A DNA stretch of 64,000 bases from Epidermidibacterium keratini (GTDB lineage Bacteria; Actinomycetota; Actinomycetes; Mycobacteriales; Antricoccaceae), in NCBI RefSeq assembly GCF_009834025.1, contig NZ_CP047156.1:744001-808000 (forward strand), read 5' to 3'. Shown here in pieces: positions 42,591-51,230 of this stretch (its first letter is position 1; the number at the start of each line of letters is the position of its first letter). Position numbers and translations under genes: made by a program. The notes beneath the pieces are model-generated. The model was given only the letters and a program-made list of their open reading frames with translations, was not told where the DNA came from and did no database searches.

Positions 42591-45500
42591 TTATTCAACC
42601 AGGGCGCGCAGATCGTCGGCGCTGAGCGTGCGACCGATGTCGGCGCCGTCGCCGATAACCGCGGCAAACAGCTCACGCTTACGCTCTTGCAGCTCGCGCA
42701 CCTTCTCCTCGATCGTGTCGGCAGCGATCATCCGGTAGACCATCACCGGGTGCTGCTGGCCGATGCGGTGGGTGCGATCGATCGCCTGCGCCTCGGCCGC
42801 CGGGTTCCACCACGGATCGAGCACGAAGCAGTAGTCGGCCTCGGTCAGGTTGAGCCCCACGCCGCCGGCCTTCAGGCTGATCAAGAACACCGGCGCATCG
42901 CCATCTTTGAACCGCGAGATCACCGCCGGTCGGTTGCGAGTCGCGCCGTCGAGGTACTCGTACGCGATGCCTTCGGCCTCCAGGCGCTCACGCACCGCGC
43001 CGAGGTAGCGGGTGAACTGGCTGAAGACCAGCGCACGGTGCCCCTCGCCGTGCAGCTCGCGCAACCGCTCGACCAGCAGATCGATCTTCGCGTTCGGAAT
43101 CGCCTCGACGCCGGGCGCCGGGTCGGCGTCCAGCACCGGCGACAGCGCGAGCTGACGTAAGGCGGTGAGCGCGGCAAGCACCGAGATCCGGTTGTGGTCG
43201 AGGTCCTTCAGCAGTCCCAGCACCTGGCCGCGGACGCGCTGCAGACGCACGTCATAGGCCTTGCGGTGCTTCGGATGTAGCTCCACGCGAAGCACCTGTT
43301 CTTGCTTCGGCGGCAGCTCGCTGGCGACCAGCTCCTTGGTACGGCGCAGCATGATCGGCGCGATCCGCGAGCGCAGCACTGCCGCGCGGGCGGCGTCGCG
43401 GCTGCGTTCGATCGGGGTCCGGTAGTCCTCGTTGAAGCGCTCGGGATCGGTGAAGAGCCCCGGCGCGACGATCGAGGTCAGCGCCCACAGCTCCATCAGG
43501 CTGTTTTCCATCGGCGTACCGCTCAGCGCGAACTTGCTTGCCGCGGGCAGCTTGCGAGCGCACTGGTAGGTCTTGCCGTGGTGGTTCTTGACCGTCTGCG
43601 CCTCATCCAGCACCAGCCACGACCAGGGCAGGTCGGCGTACGCCGAGAACTCGAGGCGGAACAGGTTGTAGGAGGTCACGACCACATCGGCCCCAGCGAC
43701 CGTATCGGCCAGCGAGCTTCCGCGCCGCTTGCCGGAGGCGGTGACCATGGCGACCTGTAGCCCCGGGGCGAAGCGCGCGGCCTCGGCCTGCCAGTTGGCC
43801 ACCACGCTGGTGGGCGCGACGACGAGCACCGGGTCGGTCATGCCGCGGCTGCGTGCGTGCACGATCGCGGCCAACACCTGCAGCGTCTTGCCCAGACCCA
43901 TGTCGTCGGCCAGGATCCCGCCGATGCCGAGATCACTGAGCGTGCTCAGCCAGCGGAAGCCGTCGAGCTGGTAGGGACGAAGGTCGGCCTCGATGCCGTC
44001 GGGCAGCTCGATCGCCGGGAGCGCGGTGAGGTCGGTGAGCCCGGCAACGCGCTCTCGCCAGGTGCGCGACTGCTCGCCCACGATGCCCAGGTGCACCAGC
44101 TCGTCGTAGAGCCCGAGATGTTCCGGGGAGATGCGGACGGTGCCCGACGATGCGTCGCCGATCAGCTGGGCCTGCCGGATGAGGTGGCGCAGCTGGTCAA
44201 ACTCCGGACGCGACAGGTCGATGATCAGCCCGTCGTCGCGCACCAGCTCAGCACCGACGAGCAACGCCGAAAACACCTGCGCGAACGGGATCTCGACCCC
44301 ATCGACCTCGATGCGGACGGCAAGGTCAAACCAGTCGCGCTCCGGGGTATCGGTGATGTCGACGATCACGACCGGCTCGGTCGCGGGCTCGCGGTAGTCG
44401 GCGCGTTCGCCGCGCTCGATGACCGCCACGCCGAGCTCCTGCAAAGCCGGCAGCAGCTCGTCGACGAGCCACAGCAGCTGCGAGCCGCTGAACGTCGCCG
44501 GACGAAGACGAGGCGAGCGGATCCCGCTGCGGAACTCGGTCACGACCTCCCGCAGCCGCGGGTCGGCGAGGTCGACCTGCGCCTTGGCGGCGACCTCGGC
44601 ATCCACATCACGCCAGCTGACCTTGTCCCCGTCGGCACTGTCGTCGAGGACCCGCACATCGCCGTCGCCAAAGTCATAGGTGTACGCCGGACGCAACGCA
44701 GCAGCGTGACCTTCGCCGTACTCGACGATCATGGCCACCGACACGCTCGCGCGCTCGGGGATCTGCACCGACGCGTCACTGCTGCCCAGCACCCGGGTGC
44801 GGCTGAGGTCGGGTAGGAACTGGTCGGTGAACTCCCCGACGTCGCCGGGTGGGACCAGGATCGAGCCCTCAACCAGCAGGGTCTCGGTGAGCGGATCGGG
44901 CTGTCCGCCCAGCCGCCACAGGTGCAGCCGGGAGTCTGCCTCATCGAGCAGCCAGGCGCCGTATGGCGAGCGGCCGAGCAGCTGCGCCGCACCGGCGCGC
45001 TCGTCACCGATCAGCCTCGCGTGCAGCGACAGTCCGCGCTGCCCGCGCGTGAGGTCGACCTCAACCTCGAGCGGGTCACGGTGCAGCTCGACCACACCGC
45101 GCTTGCCGTAAACCAGCGGTACGCCGACATCGGCGACGGCATCGAGCATCTGCCACAGGCCCCGGTCCTTGTCGCGCAGGCTGATCGTCTTGCCGTCGCT
45201 GTAGGAGTGGTAGCGATCGTGGGCGCGGGCCCAGTTCAGCAGTGCGCGCAGCTCGTCGGCCGCTCCCGGCGGCTGGAGCCGGGTGGGGCCGTCGGTTGCG
45301 AGGTCGCTCCAGGACACCACATTGCGCACCCAGTCTCCGCGGGCGCCGCGCGAGACCACCCGCAGCACCACATCTTGGGCACCGGGGGCCCGCTGCGACG
45401 GGGCCATCGCGGGCAGGTAGCGGCCGGTCGGCACGGCCGGGATGTCGAACTGCAGCGCGGCGGTGATCGGCGGCGCGAGCGTCCGCCCGCGGGCCTCGCC

Positions 45501-45836
45501 CAGCACCGGCTCCAGGCGCTGGCGCCACCGGCCGTCGCGGGGGCGGCGGCGGACGGTCTGCGCGATCGCCGCCAGCGCAACTGCAACCGTGTGCTTGCAC
45601 GAGTCGCCGATCGGGCAGCTGCACGAGCCGAGACTGCCGCGCGAGCGGTCATGCGGCACCACCACGAGGTAGGCCGACGCACCGCTGCCGAGGACCTCGC
45701 CGTGAATGCCGGACGGGTCGGTGCGGACCTTGACCACGTGACCGCTGTGGAAGTAGGCACGCCCCCGCGACATGGTGCCGTAGTCGACGAGATCCTCGAT
45801 CTCATCGAGGGTCGGCAGGTCCGGGTCGGTGCTCAT
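42591..45836 (-). CDS. SNF2-family helicase with SWIM zinc finger
   Basis: A 1081-residue protein from ATG 45836; the longer frame to 45887 was not used. Residues about 85-105 hold a SWIM zinc finger (CSCPIGDSCKH). The C-terminal half is a complete SNF2 ATPase: ILADDMGLGKTLQVLAAIVH (Walker A), LVLDEAQTVKN (Walker B), SGTPMENSLMELW, and helicase C-terminal motifs VFSQFTRYLG and RTHRIGQ. It probably remodels protein-DNA complexes. This is the common actinobacterial HepA/RapA-like form with an N-terminal SWIM domain. Confidence 0.93.
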   Translation of the reverse strand: MSTDPDLPTLDEIEDLVDYGTMSRGRAYFHSGHVVKVRTDPSGIHGEVLGSGASAYLVVVPHDRSRGSLGSCSCPIGDSCKHTVAVALAAIAQTVRRRPRDGRWRQRLEPVLGEARGRTLAPPITAALQFDIPAVPTGRYLPAMAPSQRAPGAQDVVLRVVSRGARGDWVRNVVSWSDLATDGPTRLQPPGAADELRALLNWARAHDRYHSYSDGKTISLRDKDRGLWQMLDAVADVGVPLVYGKRGVVELHRDPLEVEVDLTRGQRGLSLHARLIGDERAGAAQLLGRSPYGAWLLDEADSRLHLWRLGGQPDPLTETLLVEGSILVPPGDVGEFTDQFLPDLSRTRVLGSSDASVQIPERASVSVAMIVEYGEGHAAALRPAYTYDFGDGDVRVLDDSADGDKVSWRDVDAEVAAKAQVDLADPRLREVVTEFRSGIRSPRLRPATFSGSQLLWLVDELLPALQELGVAVIERGERADYREPATEPVVIVDITDTPERDWFDLAVRIEVDGVEIPFAQVFSALLVGAELVRDDGLIIDLSRPEFDQLRHLIRQAQLIGDASSGTVRISPEHLGLYDELVHLGIVGEQSRTWRERVAGLTDLTALPAIELPDGIEADLRPYQLDGFRWLSTLSDLGIGGILADDMGLGKTLQVLAAIVHARSRGMTDPVLVVAPTSVVANWQAEAARFAPGLQVAMVTASGKRRGSSLADTVAGADVVVTSYNLFRLEFSAYADLPWSWLVLDEAQTVKNHHGKTYQCARKLPAASKFALSGTPMENSLMELWALTSIVAPGLFTDPERFNEDYRTPIERSRDAARAAVLRSRIAPIMLRRTKELVASELPPKQEQVLRVELHPKHRKAYDVRLQRVRGQVLGLLKDLDHNRISVLAALTALRQLALSPVLDADPAPGVEAIPNAKIDLLVERLRELHGEGHRALVFSQFTRYLGAVRERLEAEGIAYEYLDGATRNRPAVISRFKDGDAPVFLISLKAGGVGLNLTEADYCFVLDPWWNPAAEAQAIDRTHRIGQQHPVMVYRMIAADTIEEKVRELQERKRELFAAVIGDGADIGRTLSADDLRALVE

Positions 45837-45897
45837 GCCCGCCACGGTAGCCCCGGGCACCGACATGGCCCGCGCACGACGCGGCACGGCCGGCCAA

Positions 45898-45903
45898 TAG
45901 TCT
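45898..45903 (+). promoter_or_regulatory. Candidate -10 element (TAGTCT)
   Basis: TAGTCT ends seven bases before ATG 45911 with no ribosome binding site between, which suits a leaderless promoter for the glutamate-synthase-like gene. Confidence 0.4.
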
Positions 45904-45910
45904 CAGTGAC

Positions 45911-47512
45911 ATGGTGCGTCGAATCGTTCTCGCGAGCGTGGCGGTGCTGCTTATCGGCAGCGTGCTGCTCGCCGTACTCGTCCATCCGAGCTGGTGGGTG
46001 CTGGCCGGAATCGCGCTCGCATTGGCAGCCATCGCGGTGTACGACGTGGTGCAAAAACGGCACAGCATCCTGCGCAACTACCCGATCCTGGCGCACGCGC
46101 GGTTTGCGATGGAGTCGATCCGCCCGGAGATCCAGCAGTACTTCATCGAGCGCAACTACGACGGCCGCCCGTTTGACCGCGACACCCGCACCGTCGTCTA
46201 CGAGCGCGCCAAGGGCATCCACGCGGCCAAGGCGTTTGGCACCGAGCGCGACGTCAACGAGATCGGTTACGAGTACCTCATCCACTCCACCGCGCCGGTC
46301 CTGCCGCCGAGCGCGCCGGTCACGGTGCGGGTCGGCTCGAGCCAGTGCACCGTGCCCTACGACATCGCGCTGCTGAACGTCTCGGGCATGTCGTACGGCG
46401 CGCTCTCACCGCCAGCGGTCAGCGCGATGAACCGCGGCGCGGCGATGGGCGGTTTTGCCCAGGACACCGGTGAGGGCGGGATCTCGCGGTTCCATCTCGA
46501 GGGTGGCGGCGATCTGATTTGGGAGATCGGCAGCGGCTACTTCGGCGCCCGCGACGAACGCGGGAGGTTTGACCCGGCGCGCTTCGCCGAGCGTGCCGCA
46601 CTGCCGCAGGTGAAGATGGTCGAGCTCAAGCTCAGCCAGGGTGCCAAGCCCGGGCTGGGCGGCGTACTGCCCGGGCCCAAGGTCACCGAGCCGATCGCCG
46701 ATGCGCGCGGCGTACCGCTCGGGCAAGACTGCATCTCCCCCGCTGGGCACACCGCGTTTTCGACCCCACGCGAGATGGTCCGGTTCATCGGTCAGATGCG
46801 CGAGCTCGCCGGCGGCAAACCGGCGGGATTCAAGCTATGCGTGGGCTCACGGGCCGAGATCCTGGCGATCTGCAAGGCGATCCTCGACGAGGGGATCTAC
46901 CCCGACTTCATCGTGGTCGACGGCAGCGAGGGAGGCACCGGAGCCGCACCCCTCGAGTACTCCGACCATGTGGGTACGCCGCTGACCGAGGGCCTGCTGA
47001 CCGTGCACAACGCGCTCGTCGGCACGGGACTGCGCAAGCAGATCAAGATCGGGGCGTCGGGGAAGGTGGCGCTGGCCAGCGACCTCGTTAAGCGGCTGAT
47101 CCAGGGGGCTGACTGGACCAACGCGGCCCGCGCGATGATGATGGCGACCGGCTGCATCCAGGCGCAGACGTGCCACACCAACGAGTGCCCCGTCGGGGTC
47201 GCGACTCAGGATCCCAAGCGGTACGCCGCCCTGGACGTCGCCGACAAGGCCGAGCGGGTCGCGCGGTTCCAGAAGGCCACCACCGCAGAGGCGATGCAGA
47301 TCCTCGCCTCGATGGGAGTCTCGTCGCACCAGGAGCTGCACCCCGACCTGTTGCGTCGCCGCATCTCGCACACCACGACGATGGCCTACAGCCAGCTGTA
47401 TGACTGGCTCGACGAGGGCGAGCTGCTGGCCGAGCCGCCGCGGCTGTGGGCGTCCGACTGGGAGCGCGCCGACCCGGACACCTTCCACATCGCCCGCTCC
47501 GTATTGCGCTAA
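45911..47512 (+). CDS. FMN-binding glutamate synthase-family protein
   Basis: A 533-residue protein. Two membrane helices (about 5-22 and 26-44) precede a full Glu_synthase domain (about 90-520) of the GltB central type: MSYGALSPPAVSAMNRGA, DTGEGGISRFH, GQDCISPAGH, VDGSEGGTGAAPLEYSDHVG, and QTCHTNECPVGVATQDP with the iron-sulphur/FMN region cysteines. It lacks the glutaminase domain, so it is not a complete glutamate synthase. Membrane anchoring suggests a redox role. The reaction is unknown. Divergent from the helicase gene. Confidence 0.88.
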   Translation: MVRRIVLASVAVLLIGSVLLAVLVHPSWWVLAGIALALAAIAVYDVVQKRHSILRNYPILAHARFAMESIRPEIQQYFIERNYDGRPFDRDTRTVVYERAKGIHAAKAFGTERDVNEIGYEYLIHSTAPVLPPSAPVTVRVGSSQCTVPYDIALLNVSGMSYGALSPPAVSAMNRGAAMGGFAQDTGEGGISRFHLEGGGDLIWEIGSGYFGARDERGRFDPARFAERAALPQVKMVELKLSQGAKPGLGGVLPGPKVTEPIADARGVPLGQDCISPAGHTAFSTPREMVRFIGQMRELAGGKPAGFKLCVGSRAEILAICKAILDEGIYPDFIVVDGSEGGTGAAPLEYSDHVGTPLTEGLLTVHNALVGTGLRKQIKIGASGKVALASDLVKRLIQGADWTNAARAMMMATGCIQAQTCHTNECPVGVATQDPKRYAALDVADKAERVARFQKATTAEAMQILASMGVSSHQELHPDLLRRRISHTTTMAYSQLYDWLDEGELLAEPPRLWASDWERADPDTFHIARSVLR

Positions 47513-47577
47513 CCGACGCCTGCCAGGCACTTTTCGCGGCCCGTGCGGGCGCGCACCGGCGTACTGCCGGCGCGTTA

Positions 47578-47583
47578 CATAAT
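47578..47583 (+). promoter_or_regulatory. Candidate -10 element (CATAAT)
   Basis: CATAAT ends six bases before ATG 47590, the spacing expected for a leaderless actinobacterial message. A GCGC-CCGG inverted repeat just upstream (about 47551-47574) may end the preceding transcript. Confidence 0.45.
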
Positions 47584-47589
47584 GGCGCG

Positions 47590-48093
47590 ATGGATAAGAC
47601 GACGTTGCGTGAGATGCAGGCGCCCCTGAAGGAGAAGTACCGCTCGGATCCGAAGTCAGCGCGCACCGAGCTGCATGCTCAGGCCGACTTCCGCGATGAC
47701 GGCATCACCGCCACCGTCGACGGATGGGCGGGCCCGGTGCGCGCCGGTCTGCACGAGGCGACCGGGGGCGATGGCTCTGACGCCTGCTCGGGCGACATGC
47801 TGCTCGAAGCACTGCTGGCCTGCTCGGGCGTGACGCTGCGCAGCGTTGCCACGTCGATGGGTCTGGATATTCGCGAGGTCACGCTTCGGGCCGATGGCAT
47901 CTTCGACGCCCGCGGCACGCTCGGGCTCGACAAGGAGGTCCCGGTCGGAGTGAGCGACGTCGTCGTCACGATCGAGGTCGACACCGACGCTGACGATGAC
48001 AAGCTTGAGCGCCTCGCGTCCACGACCGAGCGCTACTGCGTGGTCGGGCAGAGCCTGGCCACCCCGGCGAAGTTTGTCATCGAGCGCGCCTAG
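47590..48093 (+). CDS. OsmC-family protein
   Basis: A 167-residue protein with the OsmC fold. The two family cysteines are C78 in LEALLACSGVTLRS and C150 in ERYCVVGQSL; together they reduce organic hydroperoxides. It belongs to the general OsmC rather than the Ohr branch. It stands alone, 78 bases after the glutamate-synthase-like gene, with its own candidate promoter. An Ohr paralogue lies at 49379. Confidence 0.88.
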   Translation: MDKTTLREMQAPLKEKYRSDPKSARTELHAQADFRDDGITATVDGWAGPVRAGLHEATGGDGSDACSGDMLLEALLACSGVTLRSVATSMGLDIREVTLRADGIFDARGTLGLDKEVPVGVSDVVVTIEVDTDADDDKLERLASTTERYCVVGQSLATPAKFVIERA

Positions 48094-48102
48094 CCTTCGG
48101 CG

Positions 48103-49227
48103 TTAACCCGCTATATAGGTGGGAACTCGCGCGCCAGCGCTGTCGAACACGAGGTAGAAGTTGTTGTTCGGATCGACCTGGGCGTACTGCTGGATGAAGA
48201 ACTTGCCCTGCGGACCGGGATCGTAGGTCGGGTTGAACACCTCGACGGTCACCATCGAGTCATCGCCGCCCACGTTGAGGTGCGCGCCGCTGTTATTCGG
48301 ACCCCAGTTCGTCAAGAACGTGCAGTTCTTGAGGGTGAAGGTTCCGGCGCATCGCTCGATGTTGAGACCAGGCGACGGACCTGCCTGCGCCACATCGCTG
48401 TGGATCAGGTTGGTACAGGCAGAGGTGGTGCATCGCCAGAACGTCGGCATGCCGATCCGAGTGTGGTGGGCGTAGACATTGGTCACCGAGACGTACGACT
48501 GCAGGTTGAACATGATCGGCGACGTGCCGACCGAGATGCCGTTGTCGTCGCGGCAGTCGATCTCAATGCTCGACAGCTCCATGCTTCGACCTCGGTAGCC
48601 GGTGATGGCGCCGGCTTCACCCGGCGGCTTGGCCAGCCATCCGCGGTGCGCGCCCTGCAGCTTCAGATAGCTGAACCGGGTGTTGTGCCCACTGGCCCAG
48701 ATTCCGTTGTAGGCAACGCCGCCGAGGTCTTCGCCACGCATGGTGAAGTTGGAGAAGAAGGCGTTGTCGCGCTGCGACTCGATCATCTTCTCCTGCAGAC
48801 CGTCGGTGTAGGTCTGCTGGCCCTGGACAAACCCCGACTTCTTCGGCTTCACCACAGCGCCGGGGCCAAGTCCGACGATGCCGCGCCGTACGCCGAGCAT
48901 CGAGCGGTAGCGCCGGGCGTCGCTCACGAAGCCTTGGGAGGTGTCAATCCAAAACGGCTCGGGATCCTCTGGCAGCACCAGAATGTCGTTGTCGCCAATG
49001 AGCGCCATCGCATCCTGCAGTGTCGTACCGCTGGAGCGGGCCCATCTCCACTTCACCGGATTCGCATCCGAGGGAAAACCGGGAAGCTGCCCGACATCGC
49101 TGATCGCGAAGGGGCCAAAGGTCGGCAGGTTTGCTGACGCCGAGCTCGCCGGAATTGCGGCTATCGCGCCGAGTGCGACACCGCCAACGAGCAACGAGCG
49201 GCGCGAGAAGGTGGGGGAATCTTCCAT
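48103..49227 (-). CDS. Tat-exported beta-helix protein
   Basis: A 374-residue protein. It begins with a twin-arginine signal (FSRRSLLVGGVALGAIAAIP) and a probable AxA cleavage site near residue 32 (SASANL). The mature part is strand-rich with regular N-I-x-I and N-x-x-F turns (LNIERCAGTFTLKNCTFLTN; YNGIWASGHNTRFSYLKLQG), as in right-handed beta-helices that bind or cut polysaccharides. No catalytic residues can be assigned. It is convergent with the OsmC gene. Confidence 0.75.
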   Translation of the reverse strand: MEDSPTFSRRSLLVGGVALGAIAAIPASSASANLPTFGPFAISDVGQLPGFPSDANPVKWRWARSSGTTLQDAMALIGDNDILVLPEDPEPFWIDTSQGFVSDARRYRSMLGVRRGIVGLGPGAVVKPKKSGFVQGQQTYTDGLQEKMIESQRDNAFFSNFTMRGEDLGGVAYNGIWASGHNTRFSYLKLQGAHRGWLAKPPGEAGAITGYRGRSMELSSIEIDCRDDNGISVGTSPIMFNLQSYVSVTNVYAHHTRIGMPTFWRCTTSACTNLIHSDVAQAGPSPGLNIERCAGTFTLKNCTFLTNWGPNNSGAHLNVGGDDSMVTVEVFNPTYDPGPQGKFFIQQYAQVDPNNNFYLVFDSAGARVPTYIAG

Positions 49228-49378
49228 TTTTGCCTCACGTCACACTCTCCTCTCCCCGATGCCACCCGGTCAATGGCAAGCGGTGAATGTCCGCGGATTG
49301 CTGCGCGGACTCGTCGAGCGGTGTCGGCGCGGCGGGCCTAGGCTGGTGAAGGCCACCCCACCTGACGAGGAGACACGC

Positions 49379-49801
49379 ATGCCTCTGGAAAAAGTCAACG
49401 AAGTCGCCTACACGATCGCCGCGACCGCGAAGGGCGGACGCGACGGAAACGTCAAGAGCGAAGACGGAGTCGTCGATCTGCCGCTGGGCCGCCCAGGCAA
49501 CACCAGCTCGCCCAAGGCCAACCCCGAGACGCTGTTTGCCGCCGGCTATGCCTCGTGCTTCAGCGGCGCGCTGAACTACGTCGCCAAGGAAGCGGGCGTC
49601 GATGCCTCTGACTCGACCGTGACGGTCGACGTGACCTTCGGCAAGACCGACACCGGTTTCGGACTGGCGGCCGACATCAAGGCCAACATCCCCGGTGTTG
49701 ACGCCGACAAGGCGCAGGAGCTGGTGGAGAAGGCACACGCTTTCTGCCCGTACTCCAAGGCCACCCGCGGCAACATCGAGGTGACCGTCGGCGTCGAGTA
49801 A
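49379..49801 (+). CDS. ohr: Organic hydroperoxide resistance protein (Ohr)
   Basis: A 140-residue thiol peroxidase with C60 (GYASCFSGAL) and C123 (AFCPYSKATRGN) and the active-site arginine R21 in KGGRDGNV, all typical of Ohr rather than OsmC. It reduces organic hydroperoxides using lipoylated proteins. The start ATG 49379 follows a GAGGAGA ribosome binding site. No OhrR-type regulator adjoins it; the nearby ArsR gene belongs to another pair. Confidence 0.92.
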   Translation: MPLEKVNEVAYTIAATAKGGRDGNVKSEDGVVDLPLGRPGNTSSPKANPETLFAAGYASCFSGALNYVAKEAGVDASDSTVTVDVTFGKTDTGFGLAADIKANIPGVDADKAQELVEKAHAFCPYSKATRGNIEVTVGVE

Positions 49802-49816
49802 CCCTTCACGCCAGAC

Positions 49817-49859
49817 GACGAAAGGCTCGCCGAACGCGATGTTCGGCGAGCCTTTCGTC
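49817..49859. terminator. Bidirectional terminator between ohr and SRPBCC genes
   Basis: A perfect 19-bp stem (GACGAAAGGCTCGCCGAAC / GTTCGGCGAGCCTTTCGTC) with a GCGAT loop lies between the two convergent genes. The arms end in AAAG/CTTTC, so it can work in both directions. Confidence 0.85.
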
Positions 49860-49868
49860 ATGCGGGCC

Positions 49869-50354
49869 TTACGATGCGAGCAGGTCGTCGATCTGCGCGA
49901 TCGCTGAGGTCGCACCCTCTTCCATGCCCATCTCGAGCACCTGCTGCAGCGCTTCGGCGGTCTCGTAGGTCGAGGTGTACGTCGCCCGCGTGCCACCGTC
50001 GTGTGCGGCGAAGGCAAAGACGCTCATGGACACCGGCATTGAGTCGACCGGGTTGAAGTTCTCGTCGGCGAAACCGTCCTCGAACTCAAAGCTCCGCGGT
50101 TCGTCCACCTTCGTGACGTTCCAGAACCCGGCGAACTTCTCGCCGTCCGGACCGGTCATGTAGTAGGTGACCCGCCCGCCGGGGCGCAGGTCGTGGTCGA
50201 CGACGGTCGCGGGGTAGGTCGGCGGGCCCCAGATCTTCTCCAGCTGACGCGGGTCGGCGTACACCTGCCAGACCCGTTCGACGGGCGCGGCGAAGTCGGC
50301 GACGATGGTCAGCGATCGATTGTCGAGGTCCTTCTGGACGTCGGTGACGGGCAT
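49869..50354 (-). CDS. SRPBCC (AHSA1-like) domain protein
   Basis: A 161-residue START/Bet v1-fold protein: TIVADFAAPVERVWQVYADP at the start, WGPPTYPATVVDHDLRPGG, and a C-terminal helix EMGMEEGATSAIAQIDDLL. Its gene follows an ArsR regulator by 37 bases. ArsR-SRPBCC pairs are widespread in actinobacteria; the SRPBCC partner is thought to bind a hydrophobic ligand, and its role here is unknown. Confidence 0.88.
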   Translation of the reverse strand: MPVTDVQKDLDNRSLTIVADFAAPVERVWQVYADPRQLEKIWGPPTYPATVVDHDLRPGGRVTYYMTGPDGEKFAGFWNVTKVDEPRSFEFEDGFADENFNPVDSMPVSMSVFAFAAHDGGTRATYTSTYETAEALQQVLEMGMEEGATSAIAQIDDLLAS

Positions 50355-50390
50355 CTGCTTGCTCCTTGGGTGTGGGTGGTGCGCGGTGAG

Positions 50391-50729
50391 TTACTTCTCG
50401 GGCGGGTCGGCCGCGATCAGCTCGTCGATGCGCGCGATGCGTCCTCGCCAGAGGTGTTCGAGCTCAGTGAGCAGGTCCCCGACGGCGCGCACCGCAGCGA
50501 CGTCGCCGCTGGCCAGCTGTTCGCGTCCACTGCGGCGCTTGGTGAGCAGCCCGGCCTTTTCGAGTACGGCGACATGCTTTTGCACTGCGGCAAAGCTCAT
50601 GTCGTAGTTCGTTGCGAGCGCTGAGACCGAGTGCTCCCCCGCCAGCACGCGGCGCATGATGTCGCGCCGGGTGCGGTCGGCGAGTGCGTGAAACAGGGCG
50701 TCGGCCCGGTCTTCGTCCTCGTTGCTCAC
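50391..50729 (-). CDS. ArsR-family winged-helix repressor
   Basis: A 112-residue protein from GTG 50729; a TTG at 50744 falls inside the operator and is rejected. The winged helix is clear (ALADRTRRDIMRRVLAGEHS, recognition helix MSFAAVQKHVAVLEKAGLLT). It lacks the metal-binding cysteines of ArsR/SmtB, so it does not sense metals. It probably represses itself and the SRPBCC gene from the palindrome just upstream. Confidence 0.9.
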   Translation of the reverse strand: MSNEDEDRADALFHALADRTRRDIMRRVLAGEHSVSALATNYDMSFAAVQKHVAVLEKAGLLTKRRSGREQLASGDVAAVRAVGDLLTELEHLWRGRIARIDELIAADPPEK

Positions 50730-50739
50730 GCACCAAATA

Positions 50740-50757
50740 TACAACCGATCGGTTGTA
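50740..50757. promoter_or_regulatory. 18-bp perfect palindromic operator
   Basis: TACAACCGATCGGTTGTA is perfectly symmetric and lies 10 bases upstream of the ArsR start, overlapping where the promoter must be. The ACAACC/GGTTGT half-sites are what ArsR-SRPBCC regulators commonly recognise. Autoregulation is therefore very likely. Confidence 0.8.
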
Positions 50758-50795
50758 CGTTGTCAACCCTCATGGTCGAACTCGCCCCCCCCTAA

Positions 50796-50850
50796 CGACG
50801 TAAGTGTGGTGAGACTGTCACTGGGTGACAGCCACACCACACTTACGTCG
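50796..50850. repeat. Two-tier extragenic palindrome, copy C
   Basis: A perfect 15-bp outer stem (CGACGTAAGTGTGGT / ACCACACTTACGTCG) encloses CTGTCAC-TGG-GTGACAG. The loop is the complement of the CCA loop in copies A and B, so this copy lies in the opposite orientation. It sits between the ArsR operator and the 3' end of lsr2. Confidence 0.85.
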
Positions 50851-50906
50851 CTATGCAGCGACATTCACCTTTAGCGCTGCACGTGCCTCTTGCGTGAAGG
50901 CGTTCT

Positions 50907-51230
50907 TTATCGGCTGGCCTGGTATTCCTCGATGATGTTGTTCGGAATACGGCCGCGATCACTCACGCTCTTGCCTTGGGAGCGCGCCCATTCGCGGATG
51001 GCCTGTAGCTCTTCAGATGAACGGCCGGTCTTGCGCGACGTACGACTTGTGCGTCCCGCGGAAGACGTGCGGGTGGCGACCTCCAAGAACGGCGCCAGCG
51101 CCTTATCGAGCTTTTCGCGGCTGGCCTGGCCCAAATCGACCGAATACGTGTCACCATCGACCGAGATCAGTACCGGCTCAGCACCTTCTTCCCCGGTCAG
51201 ATCGTCGACATAAACGGTACGGCGTGCCAT
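50907..51230 (-). CDS. lsr2: Lsr2, nucleoid-associated xenogeneic silencer
   Basis: A 107-residue protein of normal length. The N-terminal dimerisation domain (ARRTVYVDDLTGEEGAEP, then VLISVDGDTYSVDL) and the C-terminal DNA-binding domain with the AT-hook-like SDRGRIPNNIIEEYQ are both intact. Lsr2 coats AT-rich DNA and silences acquired genes in actinobacteria; the AT-rich promoter regions near 19.6 kb and 28.3 kb are plausible targets. The upstream DNA is itself AT-rich. Confidence 0.96.
   Translation of the reverse strand: MARRTVYVDDLTGEEGAEPVLISVDGDTYSVDLGQASREKLDKALAPFLEVATRTSSAGRTSRTSRKTGRSSEELQAIREWARSQGKSVSDRGRIPNNIIEEYQASR

Noticed and set aside
40632-43160. Long plus-strand open frame (842 codons) opposite the GGT-like, dehydrogenase and helicase genes
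   Set aside because: It is an opposite-strand frame of three well-supported genes, has no domain pattern and is rich in arginine, histidine and aspartate as expected of a high-GC shadow.
45837-45887. Earlier start for the SNF2 helicase
   Set aside because: The upstream codons read RARAMSVPGATVAG with no ribosome binding site and would overlap the promoter of the divergent gene.
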